Origin: Paenibacillus alba
GTDB taxonomy: Bacteria; Bacillota; Bacilli; Paenibacillales; NBRC-103111
NCBI RefSeq assembly: GCF_013204855.1
Contig: NZ_JABMKZ010000039.1
Coordinates: 1-64,000, forward strand
Length of the DNA: 64,000 nucleotides
Reading direction: 5' to 3'
Shown here: in pieces, positions 27,791-35,880 of the stretch
Layout of the letters: each line of letters opens with the position of its first letter
Numbering within the stretch: position 1 is the stretch's first letter
Program-made: the position numbers and the translations under genes
Notes under the pieces: generated by a model
The model's database searches: none
What the model saw: the letters and a program-made list of their open reading frames with translations, nothing else
What the model was told of the DNA's origin: nothing

Positions 27791-28396
27791 ATGTTTCAGC
27801 ATAGCAAACAAACTTATGAAGGATTAGATTTTGGCACACAAGACTTAAGGTATGGCGAGCTAATAAGTTGTACATTTACTCGTTGCTTGTTTGCTAACGG
27901 ATCACTTGATGAGATTACATCCAGCAACTGCCGTTTCATAGAGTGTGATTTTCGTGGAGCAGCTTTAAATGGTTCGTATCATAAAGAATCCGCGTTTGAG
28001 AATTGCAACTTTAACGGAGCTAATCTCTTTGTTTCCAAATTTGAAACATGTAAAATGACTGGTTCGGATTTCTCAAGCTCCAATATGGATGGGATCACCA
28101 TTTATCAAGGCGATTGGTCGTATACCAATTTGAGAAATAGCAGATTAGTTAGACAGGATTTACGCGGGGTTAAATTTCATGAAGCAGACTTGTCAGGAGC
28201 CAATTTAGAAAAAGCGGATTTAAGAGACAGCGATCTGACGATGACGCTGCTGTCCAATGCGAAGCTGCAGGGCGCTGATGTAAGAGGGGCAAAAATGGAA
28301 GGCGTAAATTTTAAATCATTCACCATTGCAGGTATGAGAATGGATAGGGAGCAAGCTGTCTTGTTTTCGCTTTCGCATGGAGCGAAGATAGGTTAA
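27791..28396 (+). CDS. pentapeptide-repeat protein (Qnr/YybG-like)
   Basis: A 201-residue protein built from A(D/N)LxN/X pentapeptide units (CDFRGAALNG, ANLFVSKFE, ADLSGANLEKADLRDSDL), which fold into a square beta-helix. Qnr-type members mimic DNA and shield DNA gyrase from quinolones; many family members have no known role. ATG 27791 follows GGAGG by 6 bases. It stands alone with its own terminator. Confidence 0.88.
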   Translation: MFQHSKQTYEGLDFGTQDLRYGELISCTFTRCLFANGSLDEITSSNCRFIECDFRGAALNGSYHKESAFENCNFNGANLFVSKFETCKMTGSDFSSSNMDGITIYQGDWSYTNLRNSRLVRQDLRGVKFHEADLSGANLEKADLRDSDLTMTLLSNAKLQGADVRGAKMEGVNFKSFTIAGMRMDREQAVLFSLSHGAKIG

Positions 28397-28433
28397 TAGT
28401 AATCGTCATATATTCAATAAGGCTGCTAGACTA

Positions 28434-28476
28434 AACCTCCTGTTTAACAATTTTCGTTAAATAAGAGGTTTTTTTG
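28434..28476 (+). terminator. terminator after pentapeptide-repeat gene
   Basis: AACCTCCTGTTTAAC and GTTAAATAAGAGGTT form a stem followed by TTTTTTT. Confidence 0.85.
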
Positions 28477-28556
28477 CGTCTAGTTGACGCTTTCAGCATA
28501 CTTTCAGTTAACTTTCATATGCCTATCAGCCAAACTTAAGTAACCCTTCAGGTTAG

Positions 28557-28611
28557 CCGCCTATACTTTTATTTATCAACACCAATCAAATAAATGGTAT
28601 ACGAAAGGCGG
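28557..28611 (+). promoter_or_regulatory. 5' UTR stem-loop that would cover the htrA ribosome site
   Basis: CCGCC-TATAC-ATTTAT on the left can pair with ATAAAT-GTATA-GGCGG on the right, with small internal loops and a 13-nt apical loop. The right arm includes the Shine-Dalgarno-like AAAGGCGG seven bases before ATG 28619. Such geometry is seen in RNA thermometers; the function here is inference. Confidence 0.45.
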
Positions 28612-28618
28612 TAATAGC

Positions 28619-29880
28619 ATGAATGAAGATATGAACAAAAATGAAGATATGAACAAGATGGTTAACTTAAATGATATAAAAGTTGAAAATAAGCCGCGGA
28701 GCATTAAAATGAAATCTATGTTTGCAGCTTTTATGGCTGGCGCGCTAGTCGTTGGCGGGTTGATGTTTACGTCGGATAAAATGGATTTGTTCGGCTATGC
28801 TGCCCGCCTGCTCAATCTGCTGCTGCCGCAGCCAACTCGGCGGCAGCGAATGTCCAAACGGCATCGTTAACGCCAACAGGGACGAACAGTATCTCATCCA
28901 TAGTCAAAGCGGCGAGTCCAGCTATTGTCAAAATTGAGACCAAAGTAAAGCAGACGAAAAGTGGACAGAATAGAAGAAACACGCTACAACAAGGTACTGA
29001 AAGCGGAGATACGATTGAAAATGGGATTGGATCAGGGTTCGTTTTTGACGCGAGCGGCTATATTTTAACGAATGAGCATGTGATTGATGGCGCAGACGAA
29101 ATCGATGTTTACGTGCAAGGCTACGATACACCATTTACGGCAAAGCTTCTCGGAAGCAGCTACGATTTAGACTTGGCTGTGCTCAAAATTCAAGGGGATA
29201 AAGCGTTCCCTTCTCTGAAACTAGGCAGCTCCGACAATACGCAAGTAGGGGATTGGCTCGTTGCGATCGGCAACCCGTATGACTTCGATTACTCTGTAAC
29301 TACGGGTGTTTTAAGCGCCAAAGAGCGCACGATCAGCATCGACGATGAGCAGGGTACTCGAAATTACAAACATCTGCTGCAAACAGACACAGCGATCAAT
29401 CCAGGCAACTCGGGCGGTCCGCTTTTGAATTTGAACGGTGAAGTGATCGGCATCAATACAGCCGTAAACTCTGAAGCGCAAGGAATGGGTTTTGCAATTC
29501 CCGCAAGTACGATTAGTTCTGTTGTAGATAAACTGAAAAATAACGAAACGATTCCCAAAGAACCAGCACCATACATCGGTGTAGCTCTACAAAATATTAC
29601 GAATGATATGCTGGAAGACTTGAAAATCAACAGCACGAAAGGTGCTATAGTTGCTCAAGTGCAGCAAGGCACGCCAGCTTTCGAAGCGGGCATTCGTCAG
29701 TACGACGTTATTATGGATGTGAATGGCACAGCCATTTCAAATACGGATGACGTTACAAAAGCGGTCCAGGCCGCGGCCGTTGGAGACAAGCTGAAAGTAA
29801 CCATCTCTCGGGATGGTCAGACGAAGGATGTTACTGTTGAAGTTGGGAATAAAAACATAGCGACCAGCTATCAAGGTTAA
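28619..29880 (+). pseudogene. htrA: HtrA/DegP-like serine protease with a frameshift
   Basis: The N-terminal part (28619-28870, cytosolic tail plus one membrane helix KSMFAAFMAGALVVGGLMF) and the protease/PDZ part lie in different frames. Homology to HtrA resumes in the other frame from about 28801 (Ala/Ser-rich linker, then SIVKAASPAIVKIETKV). The catalytic set is present in the second frame: His in TNEHVIDG, Asp in SYDLDLAVLK, Ser in NPGNSGGPLL, followed by a PDZ domain. The change falls near 28795-28805 (GCTGCCCGCC), consistent with a one-base loss, a sequencing error, or less likely programmed shifting. A frame opened at GTG 29080 alone would lack the catalytic His. Role if intact: membrane-anchored quality-control protease. 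Confidence 0.8.
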
Positions 29881-29883
29881 ACT

Positions 29884-29935
29884 GATTGCCTGCTACCCTG
29901 CCATTTTGGCTAGGTGGTGGGCAATCTTTTTTATG
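29884..29935 (+). terminator. terminator after htrA
   Basis: GATTGCC and GGCAATC close an imperfect stem (with ACC/GGT inside), followed by TTTTTTAT. Confidence 0.8.
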
Positions 29936-30058
29936 TTTCAGCGGCAAAGTAGCCTTGAGATGTGTGCGTGCCTCTGAACCCGCCCCAAAAGCCCAGCATT
30001 AAGCACGAATTAATTTGGGCATTGACTTGGGCAAGGGTTAAAAGTTATAGAACTGCCG

Positions 30059-30690
30059 ATGATTCATGAAGGGCTGTATGGCGGAACATTTGAGGTGCCT
30101 AGGGATATGTCCTTTGAATTTCGTATTTCCAGGGGCAATAAGAGAGATATCTTCGTATATCTTCCTCCCAGTTATCGGTATGAACAGAACAAGAAATATC
30201 CGGTCCTGTATATGCATGATGGGCAAAATATTTCCCATGCTGCTTTTAACGGCTGCTCCTGGCATGTAAACGTAACTGTCGATAGATTGAATCAAAACCG
30301 TTCGTTGAAGAGATTATTGTTGTGGGCATTCCTAACATGGGAGCAGAGAGGGTCGATGAATTTATCCATGCGCTGGAAGGTGTCCTCTATTCATCCGATA
30401 AAGTTCAAATTAAGCCCAAAGGCTCTTTATTATGAAGCGTTTATTATTGAAGAGTTAAAACCATATGTGTGGATGCTGTGTTTCGAACCCTAACGGGTCC
30501 TGATCATACGGTATGATCCGGATAGCGCCACATATGCCAAGCAGCTTCAAATACCACTTCAGGCCGAATTTGTTTATCAAATCAGCAGAGAAGATGGCTC
30601 TTACGAGATTGATCACACAGGGAAACCTGTGCAGCACCAATATAAAGCTTTAGCGGATTCGAAAATAGAAATTCAGATTACCATATCCTA
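30059..30690 (+). pseudogene. decayed alpha/beta-hydrolase (esterase D-like)
   Basis: The first frame reads RDIFVYLPPSY and KYPVLYMHDGQN, as in the Fes/IroE/esterase D type. The match then shifts frame near 30300 (EEIIVVGIPNMGAERVDEF), again around 30430 (EAFIIEELKPYV) and once more at about 30468 (DAVFRTLTGPDH). A remnant reading (YDPDSATYAKQLQ) continues to about 30690. At least three frameshifts and the missing catalytic end make this a clear pseudogene. Confidence 0.8.
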
Positions 30691-30792
30691 TTGTTTGCTT
30701 TTGCGAATTCACAATGCTGTCGTTTTGCACCGGAGTGACTTTCTGCTAGAGTAAGGGTATGGGAAATTGGTAGGCAGAGAGGAGCAGGTCTG

Positions 30793-31257
30793 ATGTCTGA
30801 GAAAGAAGTTCTTGTACGCTTCGGAATTTCCATGCCGCAATCGCTCATTGAGCAGTACGACAGGCTGATTGCCGAGCAAGGGTATGATAATCGTTCGGAG
30901 GCAATCCGGGATCTTACACGCAAAGCACTCCTCACTTCAAGCGGCATGCAGCCGGAAGAGACGGTTGCCGGAACGATTGTCATGGTGTATGACCATCATA
31001 TCAGCGATTTGCCCATTACTTTGATGGATCTGCAGCATGAATATCATCATGCCATTATTTCAACGATGCACATTCATTTAAACCATCAGCAATGCTTGGA
31101 AATATTGGTTGTTCGCGGCAAAGTGCAGAGATTGAGAGAGCTGCAGCAGCGGATTCAAGTGCTCAAAGGCGTGGGTTATGCGGAGCTTTCCGTTACGCAT
31201 GTAGACGAGCATGCTCCTGCGCATGGACATCATCATTCCCATCCGCAGGATTCGTAG
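30793..31257 (+). CDS. nikR: nickel-responsive regulator NikR
   Basis: A 154-residue protein with an N-terminal ribbon-helix-helix (VRFGISMPQSLIEQYD) and the ACT-like nickel domain. The nickel ligands of E. coli NikR (His76, His87, His89, Cys95) correspond to His82, His93, His95 and Cys101 here. A His-rich tail (HAPAHGHHHSH) is extra. NikR represses nickel uptake when nickel is bound. No nickel transporter is next to it; instead a DUF2203 gene and a CopC-CopD gene follow in the same direction. GGAG precedes ATG 30793. Confidence 0.93.
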   Translation: MSEKEVLVRFGISMPQSLIEQYDRLIAEQGYDNRSEAIRDLTRKALLTSSGMQPEETVAGTIVMVYDHHISDLPITLMDLQHEYHHAIISTMHIHLNHQQCLEILVVRGKVQRLRELQQRIQVLKGVGYAELSVTHVDEHAPAHGHHHSHPQDS

Positions 31258-31298
31258 TTAGCTGATTTTTTTGCTAAAATTAGGGGTGGAGGTGTGAT

Positions 31299-31703
31299 AT
31301 GTCTGTTAAAAAATGGTTTAGCCTGGAAGAGGCGAATGCCATGCTCCCTTTTGTCGACCAAGAGTTGAAGAAGATGCAGGCATTGAAACGACAGTTTGAA
31401 GACAAGTATGTGGAGCTTCGCGATTTGAAAAATGAACATGCCGAGAAACCCAGCCAGGAAAAAGACCCTTTTTTCGTTATGGAAGCTGCATTGGAATTTA
31501 TCCAGATCGAAGCACGCGGACTCATTCATAATTTCCAGACAACGGGAATCGAGCTCAAGGATATAGAAACAGGACTTGTTGATTTTCCGGCGATGCTGGA
31601 AGGACATGAAGTCTTGCTGTGTTGGAAACAAGGAGAGGACAGAATTCGTTACTACCATAGCAAAGAAGATGGATTTGCTGGGCGTAAACCGATTTCGGAG
31701 TAG
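31299..31703 (+). CDS. DUF2203 family protein
   Basis: A 134-residue protein with the DUF2203 layout: N-terminal WFSLEEANAMLPFV, a helical hairpin, then LKDIETGLVDFPA, LLCWKQGE and DGFAGRKPI. The function is unknown in the family. It lies 41 nt after nikR behind GGGGTGGAGGTG and 12 nt before the CopC-CopD gene, so the three are likely co-transcribed. Confidence 0.87.
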   Translation: MSVKKWFSLEEANAMLPFVDQELKKMQALKRQFEDKYVELRDLKNEHAEKPSQEKDPFFVMEAALEFIQIEARGLIHNFQTTGIELKDIETGLVDFPAMLEGHEVLLCWKQGEDRIRYYHSKEDGFAGRKPISE

Positions 31704-31715
31704 AGGATATGAATC

Positions 31716-33377
31716 ATGTTGATATTTAAAAAATTTAAACGCCGCGCTTCCTTGCGCAGCTTGTTCGCACCGGCCATGCTGATGTGCATGCTGGCTTTGA
31801 TGTTAGGCAGTGTTGTTCTTGTACCACAGAGCGCATCAGCGCATGCTTCATTAGTACAGGCTGTTCCGGAATCCGGCTCAAAGCTTGAGAACTCACCGCC
31901 GCAAGTCGCGGTTACGTTCAATGAATCATTGGACGCAGGGCTATTTTATATCAAAGTATTCAATCATGACGGCAACGAGGTCACCAGCAACAAGGCTCGT
32001 TTGAACAAGGAACAAACCGGCGTAGAGCTTGATTTGCCTAAGCTTTCCGAAGGTGTGTACTTAATTAGCTATCATGTGATATCCGCAGACGGCCATCCGG
32101 TTGGGGGAAGCTATCCGATTACGATCGGCAATCCGCCTCAAGAGGATTCGCTTGATCTGCCTTCCGCTCATGCCGGTCATGAGCATGGTTCAGGTCCTTT
32201 GACAACGAAAGTTTTGCTGCAATATGCGTCTCGCGGACTGTGGTATTTCATGATATTAGCCATGACAGGTTGGATGATATGGCTTCGGCTTCCGGGTGTA
32301 AGCGGTGTTGAAGCGCGTAAATCCTTGTCGGCCTGGACGCTTAATCTGCAAAGAGCCCATTTGGTAGCGTTATTGCTGCTTATTTTCACGCATGTGGAGG
32401 ATTTGCTGGGCGGTGGCGGTATCAATGAATTGTGGCAGCTTTTCAGCGCGACGAATATTGGGATCTCTTGGGTTCTGTTGTTAGTGTTATCTTTCCTTGG
32501 CTTTGCCCTTGCCGGCAGATTCAAATGGTTCGATCTCCTATGGCCTTTAAGTTTGCTTGCTGTGAAAAGCTTCAGCGGTCACGCGGCTTCCTTTTCGCCT
32601 TTATGGGCGACAATTGGACTTGATTTCATTCATTTGGTTGGTGCTGCTCTTTGGGTGGGAGGCTTGATCCTTCTTTATGTGAAATGGCGTCAAAAGAGCC
32701 CAGAGCTCAGCGTCTATATGCAACAGTTTTCGAATATGGCTTTGATTTCAATTATTGTGCTAACCCTTTCTGGCTCCGCATCCGTCTTATTGTTTTTGCC
32801 TAACTTGCATTACTTACTGTACACCTCTTGGGGGATACTGCTGCTGGTAAAAACAGGCGCGGTCGTTCTTGTGATGATCTTAGGCTTGATTATTCGGTTC
32901 TACATGCGTCAGAAGAAGGCAGAACGTTCTTTCTTGTGGGTAAGACTTGATCTTACACTTATGATCGTTATTGTCATGCTGGTAGGTATTATCACCTATG
33001 TGGCGCCAATTCCTGAGAATGAGCCGCTGCAGTGGCATCAGATGGGCGAGAAGGTTCACGTTTCCGCAGATATTACGCCAAAAATACAAGGAACGAACTC
33101 CTTCGTAGCCAAGGTTTTCCTTCCCGAAAATAGCGGCAAACCCAAGCAGGTGCTAATGATCCTTCATTACACCGATGATGCCGAAATTGCTCCGATTAAT
33201 GTGCCTTTAACGCTCTATGAGGATAAAACCGAGGAAGAATCCTACGGCTTTGCCAAATTCAGCTACAAAGCTGAAGGTGCCTATCTGCCATTTAGAGGAA
33301 ATTGGGATCTGGAAATGCGCGTCATGGATCCCGAGGATAATGAAACGGTGTATCACAAAACATTTATCGTTTATTAA
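31716..33377 (+). CDS. CopC-CopD fusion, copper transport protein (YcnJ-like)
   Basis: A 553-residue protein. The signal peptide ends near SASAHASL, so the mature protein would begin with His, a copper ligand of CopC. The CopC domain (about 43-140) includes SADGHPVGG. Eight or so membrane helices (about 165-440) form the CopD part, and a C-terminal extracellular beta domain follows. B. subtilis YcnJ of this architecture takes up copper. The extra C-terminal domain begins near VHVSADITPKIQG. Position after nikR and the DUF2203 gene suggests a metal-related operon. Confidence 0.88.
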   Translation: MLIFKKFKRRASLRSLFAPAMLMCMLALMLGSVVLVPQSASAHASLVQAVPESGSKLENSPPQVAVTFNESLDAGLFYIKVFNHDGNEVTSNKARLNKEQTGVELDLPKLSEGVYLISYHVISADGHPVGGSYPITIGNPPQEDSLDLPSAHAGHEHGSGPLTTKVLLQYASRGLWYFMILAMTGWMIWLRLPGVSGVEARKSLSAWTLNLQRAHLVALLLLIFTHVEDLLGGGGINELWQLFSATNIGISWVLLLVLSFLGFALAGRFKWFDLLWPLSLLAVKSFSGHAASFSPLWATIGLDFIHLVGAALWVGGLILLYVKWRQKSPELSVYMQQFSNMALISIIVLTLSGSASVLLFLPNLHYLLYTSWGILLLVKTGAVVLVMILGLIIRFYMRQKKAERSFLWVRLDLTLMIVIVMLVGIITYVAPIPENEPLQWHQMGEKVHVSADITPKIQGTNSFVAKVFLPENSGKPKQVLMILHYTDDAEIAPINVPLTLYEDKTEEESYGFAKFSYKAEGAYLPFRGNWDLEMRVMDPEDNETVYHKTFIVY

Positions 33378-33416
33378 TGGATGGACAATCCTAATGGTAG
33401 AAAGCGGGGGACGGTC

Positions 33417-33602
33417 ATGGCGTGGGTTCATATGTTGGATCGAAATCAATTGTCCGTAAAGCTGGATGACAAGGATGAAGCGGCCATTATAGAGGTCAAT
33501 GATGGCGGACTTGCGCCTAATTATGTCGCGATCAGGCTCAATGAGCATGAGATTGATGAGTTAATCGAAGCGCTGCAATGTATTAAACAGGCTATACAGT
33601 AG
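33417..33602 (+). CDS. small hypothetical protein
   Basis: 61 residues from ATG 33417 (AWVHMLDRNQLSVKLDDKDEA...), behind GGGGGAC. An alternative start at 33381 adds 12 residues. The protein is soluble and acidic, ending in an amphipathic helix (EIDELIEALQCIKQAIQ). It lies 39 nt after the CopC-CopD gene and just before a strong terminator. Confidence 0.6.
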   Translation: MAWVHMLDRNQLSVKLDDKDEAAIIEVNDGGLAPNYVAIRLNEHEIDELIEALQCIKQAIQ

Positions 33603-33607
33603 TAATG

Positions 33608-33653
33608 GGCCGCGGCCATCACAGAAACCATGTGATGGCCGCGGCTTTATTTT
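33608..33653 (+). terminator. terminator after nikR-copCD operon
   Basis: GCCGCGGCCATCACA and TGTGATGGCCGCGGC form a perfect 15-bp stem around a 7-nt loop, followed by TTTATTTTT. Confidence 0.93.
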
Positions 33654-34196
33654 TGATGAACTCACATTTATTTATAAAAACCTGCAATTGTGCATCCTTT
33701 TAAGCTTGGATTAACCTATAAACGTGAAATTCCTGCGATTCTGCAGGCTTTTGAGGCCTTTTCTTGATGACTGGATGGAAAAGTCGAAAATTCCTGCCTT
33801 ATTGCAGGCTTTTCCATTTTTCACCTGATTATGTGGAAAAAACCTGCATTTTCGCAGGTTTTAACAGCATGTGAAACCATGCTCGATGGAAACGCCAGAT
33901 CCCGATAACGTTAACGTGCTCAAAACAAGCTCCAATCGAATTCTTGCGACAGCTTGCCTAATAAGTGAACGCCGGCGGTGAAGTAAGCAAGCGAACGGTT
34001 GCGGTGCGCAGTATCGGACTCGGATTTGTAAACATCAGCATTGATTTCAAGCGAAGGATTATCCGCAATCTCCCGGAAAAATGTCACGATTCGTGCAATC
34101 TGCTCCGTTGAATCCTCGCCTGCAATCAAAGACGATATCGCGATAGCACCAGTATTGATAAGCGGGTTGAAAGGAATACCTGGTTCCACCAGCTCC
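33650..34196. repeat. direct repeat A: truncated copy of glsA 3' region
   Basis: This segment matches 38023-38914 in the same orientation. The first 331 bp match at a constant offset of 4373 and the rest at 4718, because 345 bp (38354-38698 of the right copy) are missing. The left edge falls in the T-run of the preceding terminator; the right edge is abrupt at AGCTCC. It includes four CCTGCA-type hairpin units at about 33681, 33731, 33791 and 33841. Confidence 0.92.
33920..34196 (-). pseudogene. truncated glutaminase gene copy
   Basis: The remnant encodes VEPGIPFNPLINTGAIA through HRNRSLAYF joined directly to TAGVHLLGKLSQEFDWSLF. It lacks the N-terminal half with the catalytic Ser-x-x-Lys and 115 internal codons present in the intact copy (38293-39246). 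The internal deletion is in frame, with at most one base of shared sequence at the junction. It has no start region, so it is not expected to make a glutaminase. Confidence 0.9.
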
Positions 34197-34261
34197 TTAC
34201 ACCTGCTATCGACAGATGTTGATGATAAATAAAGAAAATTGGAAAATGACCTCTTTGAGAA

Positions 34262-34299
34262 AGTCCCGATGAGAAATCACATCGGGATTTTCTTTTTTA
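34262..34299 (+). terminator. orphan terminator
   Basis: TCCCGATG/CATCGGGA stem followed by TTTTCTTTTTT. No gene ends just before it on the plus strand; the repeat A copy lies immediately upstream, so its original gene may have been replaced. Confidence 0.75.
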
Positions 34300-34397
34300 T
34301 AAAGGAGAAAAGCATGTCAAGCAAACTTCATTGGGCTGGCTATTTCCATAAATAAACAAAAGTGTTGCAGTGGAATGACTGAAGGGAACGTCTAACT

Positions 34398-34964
34398 GTG
34401 GGAGAGACAGAGGAGGCGAGTGATCTGGAGGATCTGGAATATATACGGGCCGTTATCGCCGGTCACCGAGAGTCCTATGCCGAATTAGTCTTGCGATACC
34501 AAGGTATGGTATACCGTGTATGCCTGAAAATGACAGACGACCGTTTCTCAGCAGAAGATTTGGCGCAAGAGGTGTTCATACAGGCGTATCGAGCCCTTCC
34601 TTCGTACCGTGAGCAGTCGTCGTTCTCCACATGGCTTTACCAGATTACGGTTCGGAAATGTCTGGATTGGCGTCGATCAAGAGCTCGGGACCGACTGCAT
34701 CGTTCCGATGCTAATCTGACAGAACAAGACACGGTCACTTGGCAAACGCCTGAACACGAACTGCTGGATAAAGAGCGGAACGAAAAGCTTCACCGGATGA
34801 TCGAAGAACTGCAAGAGCCTTACCAGACTGTAGTTCGGTTGTACTATCTTCAATATTGCTCTTATCAGGATATTGCCAATCGAACCCAGTTGCCAATCAA
34901 AACCGTCGAATCCCAATTATATCGAGCGCGCCGAATAATGCGGGAAAGGGGGGAGGGATTATGA
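34398..34964 (+). CDS. ECF-type RNA polymerase sigma factor
   Basis: A 188-residue sigma factor: region 2 (LVLRYQGMVYRVCLKMTDD ... AEDLAQEVFIQAYRALPSY ... FSTWLYQITVRKCLDWRR) and region 4 (VVRLYYLQYCSYQDIA ... KTVESQLYRARRIM). It resembles SigW/SigX-type factors. It starts at GTG 34398 and its TGA overlaps the next gene's ATG (ATGA), so the partner is made in step with it. It is the first gene of a five-gene operon held between the two glsA repeats. Confidence 0.92.
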   Translation: MGETEEASDLEDLEYIRAVIAGHRESYAELVLRYQGMVYRVCLKMTDDRFSAEDLAQEVFIQAYRALPSYREQSSFSTWLYQITVRKCLDWRRSRARDRLHRSDANLTEQDTVTWQTPEHELLDKERNEKLHRMIEELQEPYQTVVRLYYLQYCSYQDIANRTQLPIKTVESQLYRARRIMRERGEGL

Positions 34965-35353
34965 TGAGGTGCGAAGATGCGCAACAACAGATGGCAGCCT
35001 TTGCTGTCGACAAGACGACGCTTGAGCTCTCCATTCTTCTAACTGAACATCTGGACGCGTGTCTAGACTGCCGTATTTGGCATGAGGAAGTGCTGGCTAT
35101 GCTGCAAATCTGGATGGAAGAGGACCAGCCGATTCCGGAGATCGATATGGTGTCTGCCGTCATGGAGCAAATTGAAAGCTTACCTCCTGTCAAAAAATTG
35201 GGCTTCTCGAAGTTTACTGTTTTGTACCACTATGGAATCGCTGCTTCATTGGCATTCGCGTTATTTTACTTCGGTGTGTTTGAGCATGTGGGTATAAATA
35301 TTTCCCACACGATCCAACACATGTCGGAAAAACATGTGTTACTGGATCGCTAA
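34961..35353 (+). CDS. zinc-finger anti-sigma factor
   Basis: About 130 residues: an N-terminal ZAS-type motif HLDACLDC (HxxxCxxC) that would grip the sigma factor, and one membrane helix near residue 95-115 (YGIAASLAFALFYFGVF), then a short external tail. The overlapping start with the sigma gene and membrane anchoring are standard for RsiW-like anti-sigma factors that are released by regulated proteolysis. Confidence 0.88.
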   Translation: MMRCEDAQQQMAAFAVDKTTLELSILLTEHLDACLDCRIWHEEVLAMLQIWMEEDQPIPEIDMVSAVMEQIESLPPVKKLGFSKFTVLYHYGIAASLAFALFYFGVFEHVGINISHTIQHMSEKHVLLDR

Positions 35354-35389
35354 GATTCAGCTCCATATTCGGAAAAGGGAGTTGTCGCA

Positions 35390-35839
35390 ATGGTTGGGAC
35401 AAACAAAATAATAACCTTCCTGTTATCCTTCATTCCCGGGGTTGGGCATTTGTATTTGGGACTGAATAAACGGGGATTACAGTTTTTAATCGGCGGGTTT
35501 GCTTGTATTTCGCTCATTCCGCCGTTTCCCATGGTGTTCCCGTTTGTACTAGCGGTAATTTGGTTTTACGGGTTGTTTGACGCGCTGCAGAAGGCGACGC
35601 TGTTACATCAATATAGGTTGGATGCTGATCAAATTCAGACTTTGTACAAAGAAAATGCAATTCCTCCTCTGTGGATAGGCATCGGGTCAATTATGCTCGG
35701 TATTGTTGTTTTAAGCCGAATCCTTTTTCCCAAAGTGTGGTCATGGTTGCTTCAGGAGCAAAATAGCAGCATACTATTGGCTCTCGTGATCATTGGATTC
35801 GGAATCTGGCAAGTCAGCAAGCATGTCGGCAAAAAGTAG
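35390..35839 (+). CDS. small multi-span membrane protein
   Basis: 149 residues with four hydrophobic segments and the motif PGVGHLYLGLNKRGLQFL near the N-terminus, as seen in TM2-like and related small membrane proteins. Function unknown. It is co-directional with the sigma/anti-sigma pair, so probably part of its stress operon. AAGGGAG precedes ATG 35390. Confidence 0.72.
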   Translation: MVGTNKIITFLLSFIPGVGHLYLGLNKRGLQFLIGGFACISLIPPFPMVFPFVLAVIWFYGLFDALQKATLLHQYRLDADQIQTLYKENAIPPLWIGIGSIMLGIVVLSRILFPKVWSWLLQEQNSSILLALVIIGFGIWQVSKHVGKK

Positions 35840-35880
35840 GGCAGCGTGAAACATGCTCGGAGCCGAAAGGGGACCGTAAT

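Noticed and set aside
29080-29880. Stand-alone short serine protease starting at GTG 29080
   Set aside because: It would lack the catalytic His and membrane anchor that are encoded just upstream in the same frame; no ribosome site precedes the GTG.
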